From Pachypanchax playfairii (lineage: Eukaryota > Chordata > Actinopteri > Cyprinodontiformes > Aplocheilidae), in assembly GCA_006937955.1 (NCBI GenBank), contig SSNP01000244.1, positions 81,284-145,283 on the forward strand: a stretch of 64,000 nt of DNA. Reading direction: 5' to 3'. Position numbers and translations under genes: made by a program. Position 1 is the first letter of the stretch; each line of letters begins with the position of its first letter. The notes beneath the pieces are model-generated. The model did not search any database and was not told where the DNA came from. It worked only from the letters and a program-made list of their open reading frames with translations. Of the stretch, positions 53,371-64,000 are shown piece by piece.

Positions 53371-53706
53371 TGTATCGTTTCGAGCCGATAGTTTACCCTG
53401 CAGCGGATTGGCGGCATAGAATGAGGCTCTTCTCTACTGGTACACTGTTAGCCAACGCTATTAGCTCCAGATACATCTTGTGACCCTGCAAACAGGTGCA
53501 GCTGCGCGTGTGACCACACCACCGTTTCAAGCTGATGGTTCGTACTGCAGCGGCTTCAGCGTCTTAGAATGGGACCTGTCCCTTCGTAGTATATTGTTGT
53601 TGATCAAAGCAATAGCTACATTTTGATTAGCTCTTGTAATATCTGTGACTCAGCCTCATCAGGCTGCGTGCCACCGCTGTAGTACAAACCATCGGCTTGA
53701 AACTGT
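53371..53706. repeat. inverted-repeat element, three related arms
   Basis: GTTTCAAGCTGATGGTTCG (53523) and its inverse around 53671-53703 (CGCTGTAGTACAAACC, ATCGGCTTGAAAC) could form a hairpin of about 30 bp stem. A third, direct, more diverged arm is at 53375-53408 (GTTTCGAGCCGATAG, CTGCAGCGGATTG). Confidence 0.6.
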
Positions 53707-54257
53707 AGTGCGCACAAAAGCATGTTTCAGAGAGGTGTCCAAGGTATAAATCAAAGTATCTCAGCATGAAGAGAAAACCCTTCAATAATGTGCTAAAAAC
53801 ATGTTTTCACACAATCACAAACACTAAAATAAACTCTGATAACGGTCGTATACACTTCCTGTTCAAACTCACTCACTATTGAGTGGAGGTGTGGCCGAAA
53901 CTCTGCTCTTTTTATATTCAGCAGCAGCAGAAACATGACTTTCTGTATAAAGAAAATAAGGTTTCAGCTAATAGCAAGGCCTGATCCAATTCAAGTGCAG
54001 TGACACGTTTTAAACCTGAAGAGGGCGCTCTTCTAACGGTTTTTGGTATTAAATGAAAAGTTGTATAAAAATGTGCTAAAATACCAAAAACAAGATCCAG
54101 AAATGTAGACAGGACTATTAAACACTCATTTATAGAGTTTATCAGCAAAAAAAGTTAATTTGGGGGTAAGTTCAAGTTTCAAGTTCTTTATTTATTTTTA
54201 AAGCACCAGTTAATGACAAAGTCATTTCAAAGCACTTCACAGAAAAATCAATCAATT
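53707..54257. other. no gene; LINE-tail-like end
   Basis: Unrecognised, except 54170-54245 (TTCAAGTTCTTTATTTATTT, AAAGCACTTCACAG), which resembles a reversed LINE 3' UTR. The LINE at 54258 begins immediately after. Confidence 0.35.
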
Positions 54258-55532
54258 AATAATAATCTCTTCAACACCAGTCTGAGACAGAAAACAGTTC
54301 CTGTGCTGTGGAAAACATCCTGCCTTGTTCCAGTGCCTAAAAAACCACAACCAGCTGAACCAAACGACTACAGACCAGTTGCCCTGACATCTCACGTCAT
54401 GAAAGTCCTGGAGAGACTCTTACTGGCTCACCTCAACAAGCAGGTCAGCACCTTTCAGGACCCATTACAGTTTGCATACCGTAATGGGCTTGGGGATGAA
54501 GATGCCATCATCTACCTGCTTCACAGAGCACACTCTCATCTGGACCAATCAGGCAGCACTTTGAGGGTCATGTTCTTTTACTTCTCAAGTGCTTTTAACA
54601 CAATTCAGCCTGCTTTGTTATGTGAGAAGCTCCATAAATTCCAAGTGGATTCCTCCACAACCTCCTGGATTTATGACTACCTCACAAACAGACCCCAGTT
54701 TGTGAGACTAAAAGGTTGTGTGTCTGAGATGGAGGTCAGCTGCACTGGAGCGCCACAAGGAACTGTACTCTCACCATTTCTCTTCACGATGTACACCTCT
54801 GACTTCCAGTACAACTCTGAGTCCTGTCATCTGCAGAAATACTGTGATGACTCTGCAGTTGTTGGGTGCATCAGTGAGGGACAAGAAGCTGAGTATAGAG
54901 AACTGGTCAGTCAGTTTGTGAAATGGTGCGGTAACAATCATCTCGTTTTAAATACCAGCAAAACTAAGGAGATGATTGTTGACTTCAGGAGGAGAAAGAA
55001 TCAACACAGCAGTATTTCCATCCTAGGAGAGGAGGTAGAGGTGGTGGAGGAATACAAGTGCCTTGGAGTTCAGCTGGACAACAGACTAGAGTGGAAATGC
55101 AACACAGAATACATCTACAAGAAAGATCAGAGCAGACTCTACTTCTTAAGGAAGCTGAGATCTTTTAATGTCTGCACCAAGATGTTGCAAATGTTCTATA
55201 GGTCTGTTGTGGAAAGTGCAATCAGCTTTGCAGCCATCTGCTGGGGCAGCAGCATCAGAACCAGAGACTTGAAGAGAATCAACAATCTGATCAGGAAAGC
55301 TGGATCTGTGCTGGGAGTATCTCTGGAGCCTCTGGAGCTGATTGTACAAAAAAGAATGCTGGACAAGCTGATGAAGATGATGGAGGACTCTTCTCACCCT
55401 CTGCACGACACAGTGATCAAACAACAGAGTGTGTTCAGTGAGAGGCTTCTTCAGGTCCGATGCAAGACCGAAAGATACAAAAGATCATTCCTGCCTGCAG
55501 CCATTAGCCTCCACAACAAGAACAGACCTTGA
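54213..55532 (+). CDS. Rex1/L2-type reverse transcriptase, partial ORF2
   Basis: 439 codons without a stop; the first 15 or so are outside the LINE. Motifs: VPVPKKPQPAEPNDYRPVAL, LRVMFFYFSSAFNTIQ (motif A; the family FDFSSAF Asp is Tyr here), GAPQGTVLSPFLFTMY, KYCDDSAVVG (YxDD near residues 210-213), YKCLGVQLDNRLEW and the tail FAAICWGSSIRTRDLKRINN to YKRSFLPAAISLHNKNRP. The Asp-to-Tyr change in motif A would disable catalysis, so the frame is open but probably dead. Confidence 0.75.
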   Translation: MTKSFQSTSQKNQSINNNLFNTSLRQKTVPVLWKTSCLVPVPKKPQPAEPNDYRPVALTSHVMKVLERLLLAHLNKQVSTFQDPLQFAYRNGLGDEDAIIYLLHRAHSHLDQSGSTLRVMFFYFSSAFNTIQPALLCEKLHKFQVDSSTTSWIYDYLTNRPQFVRLKGCVSEMEVSCTGAPQGTVLSPFLFTMYTSDFQYNSESCHLQKYCDDSAVVGCISEGQEAEYRELVSQFVKWCGNNHLVLNTSKTKEMIVDFRRRKNQHSSISILGEEVEVVEEYKCLGVQLDNRLEWKCNTEYIYKKDQSRLYFLRKLRSFNVCTKMLQMFYRSVVESAISFAAICWGSSIRTRDLKRINNLIRKAGSVLGVSLEPLELIVQKRMLDKLMKMMEDSSHPLHDTVIKQQSVFSERLLQVRCKTERYKRSFLPAAISLHNKNRP

Positions 55533-55663
55533 TTGTTATTATTATATTATTGTCTTCACTATTGTTTTTATTGTTGGACAAAAAAAAAAAAACTACTACA
55601 ACGTTGAATTTCCCTTCTGGGATAAATAAAGTATTTTTCATTTCATTTCATTTCATTTCATTT

Positions 55664-55664
<1 letters not shown>
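54258..55664 (+). mobile_element. Rex1/L2-type LINE, 5'-truncated copy with intact RT end
   Basis: Begins inside the RT and runs to a TTTCATTTCATTTC tail after TTGAATTTCCCTTCTGGG and AATAAA. It is the best-preserved copy of the LINE at 23090 and gives its uninterrupted 3' half. Confidence 0.8.

Positions 55665-55665
<1 letters not shown>

Positions 55666-55711
<46 letters not shown>
55666..55711. repeat. (AT)n microsatellite
   Basis: 46 bp of AT dinucleotides right after the TTTCA tail of the LINE. Confidence 0.95.
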
Positions 55712-55713
<2 letters not shown>

Positions 55714-57039
55714 TTTTTTTTTCTTTCTACAGCTCAGCTAAAGAGAACCAGAGGAGATTCCTGTATATGATGCTGTATCTGATATTACTTTGGATTCTCA
55801 TTGTACTCTTGCATTAAAACTTGCATCATGGCTGCAGCCTTGCTTTTTTTTTTTGAAATATGAATTTAAACAGCAAAGAGAAAGAAAACCCATCGCAATC
55901 TTGAAAGAAAGAACATATCTTTCAACAGGAGGCAGAGGAGACAAGAAGAGAGAAAAAAAGAGAGAAAGGGGAAAGAATAGAGAAAAAATATGATTAAATA
56001 TAGAGAGAAAACACAAAGTATCTGCTTCAAAACCTGCGGATACACAAAAACAAGAACAGAGAGAACACGGCAACAGCAAACATTTATGCTAAAAGAAAAA
56101 AAAAGAAAAAAGGACAATTTAACATAAACACACACCTAACTGACCTTTTTAAACACTGTGCTTTAGTGATGTCATAGCCAGATTTAACATATGCAAACAC
56201 CTGAGTGGACTACTCAGTGAACACTTGAGTGAACACCTGAGTGTAGTGACGCATTTGTGGATGCGGAATTTCAACATTGAATATTTATATAAATAATTAA
56301 AATAAATCCTCAGCTACATTCCACAGGCCCTGAAGCGGACCACGAGAGACCGAGGCCCAGGACACCCGAGGACCCCCCAGAGGAGGAGGAGTACCTGGGA
56401 GAACAGCGCAGGGTGAACCACGACCCCACCAGACAAGAGCAGCAATGACCACCAGAGCGGCCGGCCCACAACCACAGTGCAGAGAACTCCAGGGGGTCGT
56501 AGTGACAAGCCCATTTATCGTCATTATAAGTACGCAGCACAAGTATAACTAAATATAGTTTTGGAGACATGTTTTCACTCTCACTCTCCAAGGCAGCCAC
56601 TGGGGGGGCGCCAGATCAGAGTATAAGATATACATACATATATGTATACATACATATAAACTTATACGTATATAGGAACCAGAAAGCATAGTGAAAGCAT
56701 AGAGAGGAGAAAAAAAAATTCCTCTCATGCAGCGCCCTCTTGTGGCACTGTTTGAGATTGGAAAAAAAATGTCTCAGCTGGGAACAACTCACAAGACATG
56801 TTGTGAACTTTTAATAAGGACGTGAGTGCAATCAGTGTGTGTAAGTGCGTGTAGAGAGTTATCAAGGACACCGTCTCTGGCACAACACAGAAGTTATGTC
56901 TCTTCACAGTCTTTTGGCGCCCAGTGGACATGGAGAAGAGGCTGTGTGCCTCAGTGTTCAATGCTTCGGGGGAATTTAGTGCTTTGGCCTCGAGGCCAGC
57001 CGAAATGAGATAACAAAGATTAGCGCAAAGCTGAAGAAT
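55712..57039. other. no recognised gene
   Basis: A purine-rich stretch at 55860-56110 (GAAAG, AGAGAG), then a GC-rich block at 56320-56520 (GACCACGAGAGACCGAGG and following), open on the minus strand but without a motif. ACATACATATAT-type repeats lie near 56630. Confidence 0.4.
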
Positions 57040-57360
57040 TCAACAGCTTCTTACTGTCCATATGGTGCACTGTTGTGGAAAAAAAGTCCAAAACATCCGA
57101 ATTAGGGCCAAATTGCATAGTATCACAGCCAGCCGGCCGTCTCGCCCTGGACTTCCCGGTCCCTTTCGAGAATCACAGCCAGCAGGTTGTGGTACTGCTC
57201 CGAGATGCATCAGCAGGTACCCCACGATTAATAATCCAAATATGTACACATCTTCCACGTCTTCGACCGCCAGAGCAGACAGGCATACTATCTTCCACTC
57301 ACCCCAGGAATCCATCGATTTTTTAATTTTCAGTTCGCAGCAGCCAGCATAGAGAAACAC
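57040..57360 (-). CDS. unidentified small ORF with hydrophobic segments
   Basis: 106 codons. Two hydrophobic stretches, VYIFGLLIVGYLLMHLGAV and LAVILCNLALIRMFWTFF, flank a Gly/Arg-rich loop (DSRKGPGSPGRDG). A second ATG (MDSWGEWKIV) is internal. No family recognised; it might be part of a retroelement or chance. Overlapping frames on + are no better. Confidence 0.2.
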   Translation of the reverse strand: MFLYAGCCELKIKKSMDSWGEWKIVCLSALAVEDVEDVYIFGLLIVGYLLMHLGAVPQPAGCDSRKGPGSPGRDGRLAVILCNLALIRMFWTFFPQQCTIWTVRSC

Positions 57361-58340
57361 AGAGACACGCAGACAAGTTACAGTGTGGGAGAAAAAAAAG
57401 AGATAAGGGAGAAAGTTGGAAATGCGACTGTCCTCAACGATAGGCGGAAGTGCAGTGCATGTACGTATATAAGGATTTCATTCTGTTTTCCAGTTTGGTT
57501 TTCTTATGAATCATTTACAGTATAATGACGATAAATCTGTTCTCTTCAAGATAGTTAAGGATGTTTATATATTTATATATAACTATTAAATTCATTTGAA
57601 TTTGACAGAAATTGTAAAATATTATCACAGGATTTCAAGAAACTATATATTTTTTTTAATTCCTGACCAAATCAATATGAATGACCTTTGGAATTTGCTT
57701 GATACCGTCTTTCCTACGGCCCCACCTAACTTTCATAAACCACTCTGCATCCAGTTGTGTTCTTTCTGACAACACAGGATAAATAATGCAACACCTCCTA
57801 TGGTGCCTCAGCTGTTAGGGCTTTTTACAACACTTATGTTCTTCAGGAGTTCTTCAAGGGTATTCTTTTTTGAAGAAATGATGAAAATGTCAGTGACAGA
57901 AGCAATGAGGTAGAAAGATTTTGTTTTAATTACTAGATTTCCAGGTGTGTGCATTTTAGTCGTTGCATTGAATTTGAATCGATATGTAATTTAATGTATA
58001 GTATAAAGATCTACTGTATATAATAGCAAAGACAAAACTTGGGTTTTAAATTAGGTTTTTTTAGAGCACTACATTTCAAGTCACTGAACGTCGATCTCAC
58101 CCAGTGATTCATAGGGGAAGTGATCCCATGTGATTCTGAACAGGATCAAGAGGTTATTTAAAATGGAATTATAGGTGATCATAGACACACAGGCCTTCAA
58201 ATTTAAAACCGTTTCATTTAAAATCAAGGGCTGAAGTCATGGCAATAAAAATTGCCTGCTCAAAATAGCTACTGAATCAAATAAACATGTATCCACTTCA
58301 TGTTTTCAATGTAACTATTGCAAGTATAACATCTACCATC
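57361..58340. other. no recognised feature
   Basis: AT-rich sequence without exon-like or repeat-end motifs I can name. Confidence 0.45.
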
Positions 58341-58344
58341 TGTG

Positions 58345-58470
58345 ATTGACTGGCGACCTGTCCAGGTGTAACCACACCTCTCTCCCAGTGAAGGCTGGAG
58401 ATAGGCACCAGCTCCCCGTGACCCTGAACAGTAGTAAGCAGGTATAGATAATAGCTGACTGACTGACATC
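58345..58470 (+). mobile_element. SINE/LINE 3' tail fragment
   Basis: GATTGACTGGCGACCTGTCC, CACACCTCTCTCCCAGTGAA and GGAGATAGGCACCAGC, a 3' module widespread in fish SINEs. It matches 60472-60600. Confidence 0.6.
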
Positions 58471-58890
58471 TATTATGTGGTGCAGTTTAACATGCAGAGC
58501 TTTAATACTTATACTTATTATATAATAATAAAAATTAGATGCAAAGCTCTGCTGAAAGAGCCGTACAGTAAAGTTCAGTAGTTCTCAACAAGAAAATGAG
58601 CAAATAAAAAGCTGAAAGCCGTGTCAGCTGCTATGTACTGATGTCACTTTTAAGATCCATGCAAGCATAGAGCAGTGTCTCTCAGGGGCGTGCAACTTAT
58701 AAACGAGCTGTCGCTGAAGAGGGTCATCTCCACCAAGGAAATCTCACAGGAAAAGATCCTTTAAAATGCCAACGAAGTTGAGTGCAAGAACTTGCAAATA
58801 GATTCTGAAACCACTGGAGAGATAAGTGGAGTAACAACAGTTGAGCTGCAATGTGGATTTCAGAGTAAAAATAGCATAAAAGTACAAAGG

Positions 58891-59420
58891 TGTTATGTTT
58901 ATGTTGCAAATAGAACTCAAACACAAGAGATGGACATGAAGCCATGCATTACACTTAAAAGAATTTATTGCTGCAGAGGTAGTATGAGACAGAACTAGGG
59001 GAGCAATGGTTAGACAGAAATGCAGGTGAATACACCAGGTCAATATTCACTTATGTGTTGATGAGGGAACAGGCAGAGGCAGCGTCAGTATAGTTACAGG
59101 TCGAGAGCTGGGTAAACCACGCAGAGACAGTCTGACAAATCCAAAAAAGGAGCAGGCAAAAGTAGAATCTAACTAGCAGCCCAAAAGATCCAAAATCCAA
59201 CAGAGCCAGCAGATAGTTAACAGACTGACTGAATAAAGGCGATCAACAAACGCTCATGGGACGAGACAAAGGGAATCTTAAATAGGGAGCATAACAGGTG
59301 CAGGAAGTGAGACAGATTGACATGAGGACAGGTGAAAAGACTTGAACTTTATTACTGACAGGGAATGAGGGGATAGGAGCACACACACAAAACTAAAGGG
59401 AGACTTAATTGAGCATAACA
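58891..59420 (-). mobile_element. LTR-like element, family C
   Basis: Ends TGTTATG and CATAACA. On the minus strand there is CTCCCTATTTAAG (near 59285) and, 300 bp on, CAATAAATTC (near 58968), the layout of an LTR. Flanks CAAAG and CAAAT are close to a 5-bp duplication with one extra G. No internal region. Confidence 0.45.
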
Positions 59421-60227
59421 CAAATGTAATCTACACACCACACTATTAAGAAAGGAAACCAACTCAGAACTATTACAAACAAAATCATAGACCTAGTGGA
59501 ACCTGAAACAAAGTAGCCATTAGATAATGAACCCGTTTTCTTGGCTACTAGATTGTCAATCACACGTATACTGCTAAAAGCAACAATAAACAGCCTTTTA
59601 CCATTGATGATCCTGACATGTTAGAAGAAATAAAGTTGTAGTAGTTCCAGAAAAAACTCAGGCGATGCAGATAGTAAACAAACAAGGGGGGTTTCTTCAC
59701 AAATTTCTATCAGAGGCATTTCTGGCATTGGGGGAAGGGGGTGGGGCTACGACGCATGCGCACTACTCGACAAACAGCTGTTGAGCTTCTCATTTGGGGT
59801 AAAATCCTCTTTACCACCTTTAAAGCACAGGTGGTTTTGCTCACACCAGTCCTCAAGCCTATCTCTAATCCTTGGTGTGACTGTCCAGCATCTCTCTGTA
59901 AAACTTTGATTTAAAAAGAATGCAGAAGATGACAGGCTGAGTGATGTAAAGATGAAGTGAATAAACAGAATGAAGACACACACATGCAGCTTATCAACAT
60001 GACAGTTTGACTCACCTCTCATCTCCAGATCTGCACCCAGGAACTTCTGCCATATTATCGCTGTAAACCTGCTGTTTAATAAATCTGTTTAATAAATCTG
60101 TTCATCTTTATCAGTTGAAAGCTTGAATTCTTCAGCTTTTGGGTCTGGTTTTTTAGACACATTATACCAATTCTGCATTGATTTGTTACCTAACTAAGCT
60201 TTTTTTCTGATGACTAATAGTGACTAG
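59421..60227. other. no assigned gene; one exon-like stretch
   Basis: On the minus strand 59770-59890 reads PRIRDRLEDWCEQNHLCF and PNEKLNSCLSS, exon-like in composition but with no family I recognise. The rest is unremarkable. Confidence 0.3.
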
Positions 60228-60605
60228 GGTTGCATGGTGGTGCAGTGAGTTGCACTGTTGCCTTGAAACGATAAGGTCCTGGTTTTGACAACGGGTAAGG
60301 ACCTTTCTGCATGGAGTTTGCATGTTCTCCCCATGACTGCGTGGGTTTTCTTCAGGGGATGCCAGCTTCCTTCTACAGATCAAAAATATGCATGTAGGTC
60401 AATAGGCAACTATAAATTGTCCTTAGGTGTGAGTGTGGGTATGAATGTTATTTTGTCTACATGTGGCCCTGTGATGGACTGGCAACCTGTCCAGGTGTAA
60501 CTCCACTTCTCACCCAATAACCACTGGAGATAGGCACAACCCCCCTATCCTGAGGAATACCCTGAGCAATAATAAGCAGGTATAGATAATAACCGACTGA
60601 CTGAC
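60228..60605 (+). mobile_element. tRNA-headed SINE, near full length
   Basis: Head GGTTGCATGGTGGTGCAGTG with a B-box-like GGTTTTGACAACG, body GGAGTTTGCATGTTCTCCCC and GCGTGGGTTTTCTTC, and 3' module GATGGACTGGCAACCTGTCC, GGAGATAGGCACAA. This order is that of a common fish tRNA-derived SINE. Confidence 0.65.
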
Positions 60606-62460
60606 TAATACTGACTAGAATCTGGATCAATTTGTATAAATTGCATGGTGTAAAAAAATCCAACTGATATGGCTACCACATGAGAGGTAAACATGTGGAA
60701 ACCTGAAATAATCCAGATAATTTCCAATTAATCTGTACGTAGCTGTAGCCCCCGAATAAAAGAGACAGAAAAGCTAACAAACATGTAGTCCTTATACCTT
60801 TATGTCAGATGAACTATTATTCAGGGCTTGTTGGGTTGCAATAATTCCTTAATAATGTAGCTGGAACATGATTTTGAAGGGTTTGACAGCATTTCTACCC
60901 TCTGCCAATGTCTGCCTTTTTCCTCTTGTTTCAAGAACCTAGGATTAAAAAAAACATTTTAAGTAAACTGGATAGTTGTGTAAAAAGCACCATACATAGG
61001 TAAAAAGCCCTCTACTGATAAATTTGAATCTCCTTTATAGTTTAGCCTGCCAGGATTAAAAGGATTGCACCCACGGGTAAATGGATTCCCAACAGGTTTT
61101 ATCAGCTAAGGCCAAGTGATTACAAATAATACGTGTTGCATGTATATAGATGGATTTAGTTTATTAATCCCATTTTGGGAAATTTCTTCATGTACAACAA
61201 CCAACACATTTTGATGTTGCACTGAGTTGGGACCTTAGAGTTCAGATATACAAATATGTCAAAGTGTTTTTTTTTTTTTTAACAAACCAACAACCCACCT
61301 GTAGAAATTGACCAAATTTTGGAAGAACAAAGTTCCATTCAGGTTGGATTACCATGCTAACAGTTAGTCAGTACACAGCTAAATCAAAGTAGATTGCTGC
61401 TGTTGAAAAACCAACTCCAAACCCCCAAATTTTATACTATCTCATGTGAATGTTGTCTTTATTTTCATTTGCAAATAATAATAACATATATTGTATATAA
61501 CCATAAATAATGGTAAAAAAAAGTTTATTAAAAAAAACTGTTGGCATGGACTACTCAAATTTCCTGCCCCAGATTTACTCATCAATCCATTACAAGTTGT
61601 TCAAAGAGCTATCCACCATAAATATGATATTAGTTGATTTCTTTTGAAGAAACCTATAAAAAAAAATCTGAAATATCCTTTAAAATTCAAAGTAAGCAAA
61701 AAAAAAGTTTTTATTTACAAGCCAAAACAATATGAATGCTTCTTTCTTCAGGCCTTCCCAACCAAATTCTTAGAAACTAATGTTTTTACAACTGCAATAA
61801 ATAAAGAGATTACCCGGATAATTATCCCTAGAATCTCTGTTATCGCTTGTTCCAGAGGCAATTTCTCTTCATGAATGTGTGACTTGAGCTATCTGTATGC
61901 TTCGGGGGGCTGTATTTATTTGCTCTTATACAACCAGATTACTGTTACTTGCGGGTTCATGATTTCTTAAATGTTAAGGAGAAATCAAAACCTTGTTAGC
62001 AGCTTAAGCTTTGCTGGAGAAATGTAATTTCCTTTGCCATATTCAACTCACATCATTTCTCACAGAAGAGTGTAACAAAGTAAAGGAACCAAAATACCTA
62101 GCAGAGCATATAATGTTATCAGTTGTAGCACCATTTTATCTTAATTGTAATCAAAATAAATACATTTACTTGAACACTTATCTGTACATCATAAAATTTA
62201 CTCTGTTTTGACACTTATAACAGGATTGTCATGTTTCGTCACCTGCCTTGCCACGTCCTGCTGTTTTCTTTTAGCTATCCTCACCTTAGCCCCAGTATTC
62301 TTTTGTTTTATGTTGGTTGTATAGTTTTGGCTGTTTGTGTTGCAAGAATTGTAGATTTTCTTTCGCTCTGTCCTGCTGCACACTCCTCATCAATACTCAT
62401 CATGTTTACCTGCTGCCACTCTCATCAGACTGTACAGCTTCACCTGTCTTCACCTGTCTG
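60606..62460. other. no gene; LINE-tail trace
   Basis: Mostly unassigned. 61150-61190 (TTTAGTTTATTAATCCC, TTTTGGGAAATT) resembles the reversed 3' end of the Rex1/L2-type LINEs. A short T-run is at 61268-61280. Confidence 0.4.
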
Positions 62461-62570
62461 GGCGGCTGTGGCTCAGTGGTTAGAGTGGTCGTCCTCCACT
62501 CAGAAGGTTGTTGGATTGATCCTGGCTTCCACCACCACATGTCATAGTGTTGTTGGGACACCTCATGGAA
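62461..62570 (+). mobile_element. SINE-like head fragment
   Basis: GGCGGCTGTGGCTCAGTGG through CACCACCACATGTCATAG, the same tRNA-like head as at position 1. It ends soon after TTGTTGGGACA. Confidence 0.65.
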
Positions 62571-62589
62571 AATGCAATTTTTAAATGAT

Positions 62590-63600
62590 GGCTTTTTCTA
62601 TTTATGAAGAAAAAAAATCCAACCCTACATGGCCCTGTGTGAAAAAGGAATTGCCCCCCTTGTTAAAAAATAATCTAACTGTGGTGTATCACACCTGAGT
62701 TCAATTTCTGTAGCCACCCCTAGGCCTGCTTACTGCCATACCTGTTTCAGTCAAGAAATCCCTTAAATAGGAGCTGCCTGACACAGATAAGTAGACAAAA
62801 AGCACCTCCAAAGCTAGACATCATGCCAAGATCCAAAGAAATTCAGGAACAAATGAGAACAAAAGTAATTGAGATCTATCAGTCTGGTAAATGTTATAAA
62901 GCCATTTCTAAAACTTTGGTACTCCAGTGAACCACAGTGAGAGCCATTATCCACAAATGGCAAAAACATGGAAAAGTGCTGTACCTTCCCAGAAGTGGCC
63001 GGCCAACCAAAATTACCCCAAGAGCACAGAGACAACTCATCCGAGAGGTCATAAAAGACCCCAGGACAACATCTAAAGAACTGCAGGCCTCACTAGCCTC
63101 AATTAAGGTCAGTGTTCACGACTCCACCATAAGAAAGAGACTGGGCAAAACTGGCCTGCATGGCAGATTTCCAAGACGCAAACTCCTGTTAAGCTGTAAA
63201 AGTAACACAGCATTTCAGAAAAAGAACAGCATACAACAGTAAAATACGGTGGTGGTAGTGTGATGGTCTGGGGTTGGTTTCCTACTTCAGGACCTGGAAG
63301 GCTTGTTGTGATAGATGGAACCATGAATTCTACTGTCTACCAAAAAAATCCTGAAGGAGAATGTCCGGCCATCTGTTCGTCAACTCAAGCTGAAGAAATC
63401 TTGGGTGCTGCAGCAGGACAATGACTCAAAACACACCAGCAAATCCACCTCTGAATGGCTGAAGAAAAACAAAATGAAGACTTTGGAGTGGCCTAGTCAA
63501 AGTCCTGACCTGAATCATATTGAGATGCTATGGCATGACCTTAAAAAGGCGGTTCATGCTAGAAAACCCTCAAAGACTGATTGAAAGGTCTGGTAATCAG
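62590..63600 (+). mobile_element. Tc1-like transposon, decayed
   Basis: The left part GGCCCTGTGTGAAAAAGG, ATTGCCCCCCTTGTTAAAA matches the terminal region of a common fish Tc1 family. Transposase remains follow. The right end is missing; a LINE end begins at 63622. Confidence 0.7.
62823..63583 (+). pseudogene. Tc1 transposase
   Basis: Opens MPRSKEIQEQMRTKVIEIYQ and hits TGA after KTLVLQ. It goes on as TTVRAIIHKWQKHGKV, SGRPTKITPRAQRQLI (paired-like helix-turn-helix and GRPR-like hook) and DSTIRKRLGKTGLHG. A deletion after LLSCKSNTAF removes the first catalytic Asp region. Later frames give SVMVWGWF, LQQDNDSKHTS (second Asp) and WPSQSPDLNHIEMLWHDLKK (third acidic residue, Glu). Non-functional. 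Confidence 0.75.
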
Positions 63601-63621
63601 TGTTTCCGGAGGTTTTTTAGA

Positions 63622-64000
63622 TATAAATCAAATCAATCAAATCAAAAATACTTTATTAATCCCCGAAGGGAAATTAAGTGTTGTCGTAGCTCCATTTTTC
63701 TTCAGGGAACGATTGTAGAAGGTTATAGCTGTGGGCAAAAAAGATCTCCTGTAGCGGTCTGTGCTGCAGCAGATCTGAAGAAGTCTTAGACTGAAGACAC
63801 TCTGTTGTTGAGTTACTGTGTTATGAAGAGGATGATGAGGGTTCTCCATGATGATTTTCATTTTCCGAACCATCCTCTTTTGGAAAATCAACTCAAGAGA
63901 CTCCAGATCAGTCCCCAGAACAGAACCAGCCCTCCTTATCAATCTATTCAACCTCTTCATGTCACTTGCTTTGATGCTGCTCCCCCAACAGGTGACTGCA
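63622..64000 (-). mobile_element. LINE 3' end with one 36-bp unit
   Basis: Minus strand: MKRLNRLIRRAGSVLGTD, ESLELIFQKRMVRK, HHPLHNTVTQQQSVFS, RYRRSFLPTAITFYNRSLKK, stop, TTAATAAAGTATTTTTGATT. It keeps the unexpanded ancestor of the minisatellite. The element continues past the window edge. Confidence 0.75.

Noticed and set aside
62823..63583. Functional Tc1 transposase
   Set aside because: Early stop, internal deletion over the first catalytic Asp, and missing right end.

Overview
The window reads as teleost fish genomic DNA, probably from a spiny-rayed (percomorph) fish. The basis is spliced GT-AG exons, a fragment of the vertebrate splicing gene plrg1, and fish-type transposable elements: Rex1/L2-type, L1/Tx1-type and R4/Rex6-type LINEs, a BEL/Pao retrotransposon, and Kolobok-like, hAT, P, Tc1 and Harbinger-like DNA transposons. 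Family names come from recalled protein motifs; no database was searched. I find no intact host gene. The window is almost wholly mobile elements inserted into one another, and many boundaries are fixed by target-site duplications (TSDs) visible in the sequence.

0-5.3 kb: two tRNA-headed SINE-like copies, one split by a solo LTR, then a broken THAP zinc-finger exon. 5.36-19.94 kb: a TTAA-flanked DNA transposon whose ends share one inverted repeat. It holds the remains of a multi-exon transposase gene on + and a convergent two-exon gene on - that encodes a P2X7-C-terminus-like cysteine domain. It has been broken by a solo LTR, a tandem exon duplication, foreign sequence at 11.7-15.3 kb and a hAT inside another hAT. 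19.9-21.1 kb: the last four coding exons of plrg1, decayed. 21.66-22.58 kb: an internally deleted relative of the same transposon, which also supplies the empty site for the LTR at 5.4 kb. 23.1-30.6 kb: a Rex1/L2-type LINE split by a solo LTR and a 4.35-kb L1/Tx1-type LINE.

30.8-39.84 kb: another solo LTR, an R4/Rex6-type LINE end, and a full-length BEL/Pao element on the minus strand with two LTRs, a tRNA-Tyr primer site, gag and pol. 39.88-49.08 kb: a 36-bp minisatellite made from the last codons of a LINE. It is interrupted by a solo LTR, which itself carries a Harbinger-like element and a P-type transposon with a THAP domain, and by a hAT. 49.6-56 kb: an L2-type LINE, simple repeats, a two-unit LINE end and a second long Rex1/L2-type copy. 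56-64 kb: sparse sequence with SINEs, an LTR-like element, a decayed Tc1 transposon and a one-unit copy of the LINE end.

The two most notable observations are: (1) one LINE 3' end occurs in this window with 1, 2, at least 4 and about 79 copies of a 36-bp unit, and the unit boundaries coincide with a CTACA microhomology in the one-unit form; (2) the TTAA-flanked element appears to carry two convergent genes. Single N bases lie at several repeat junctions, so local order at those points may be an assembly product.
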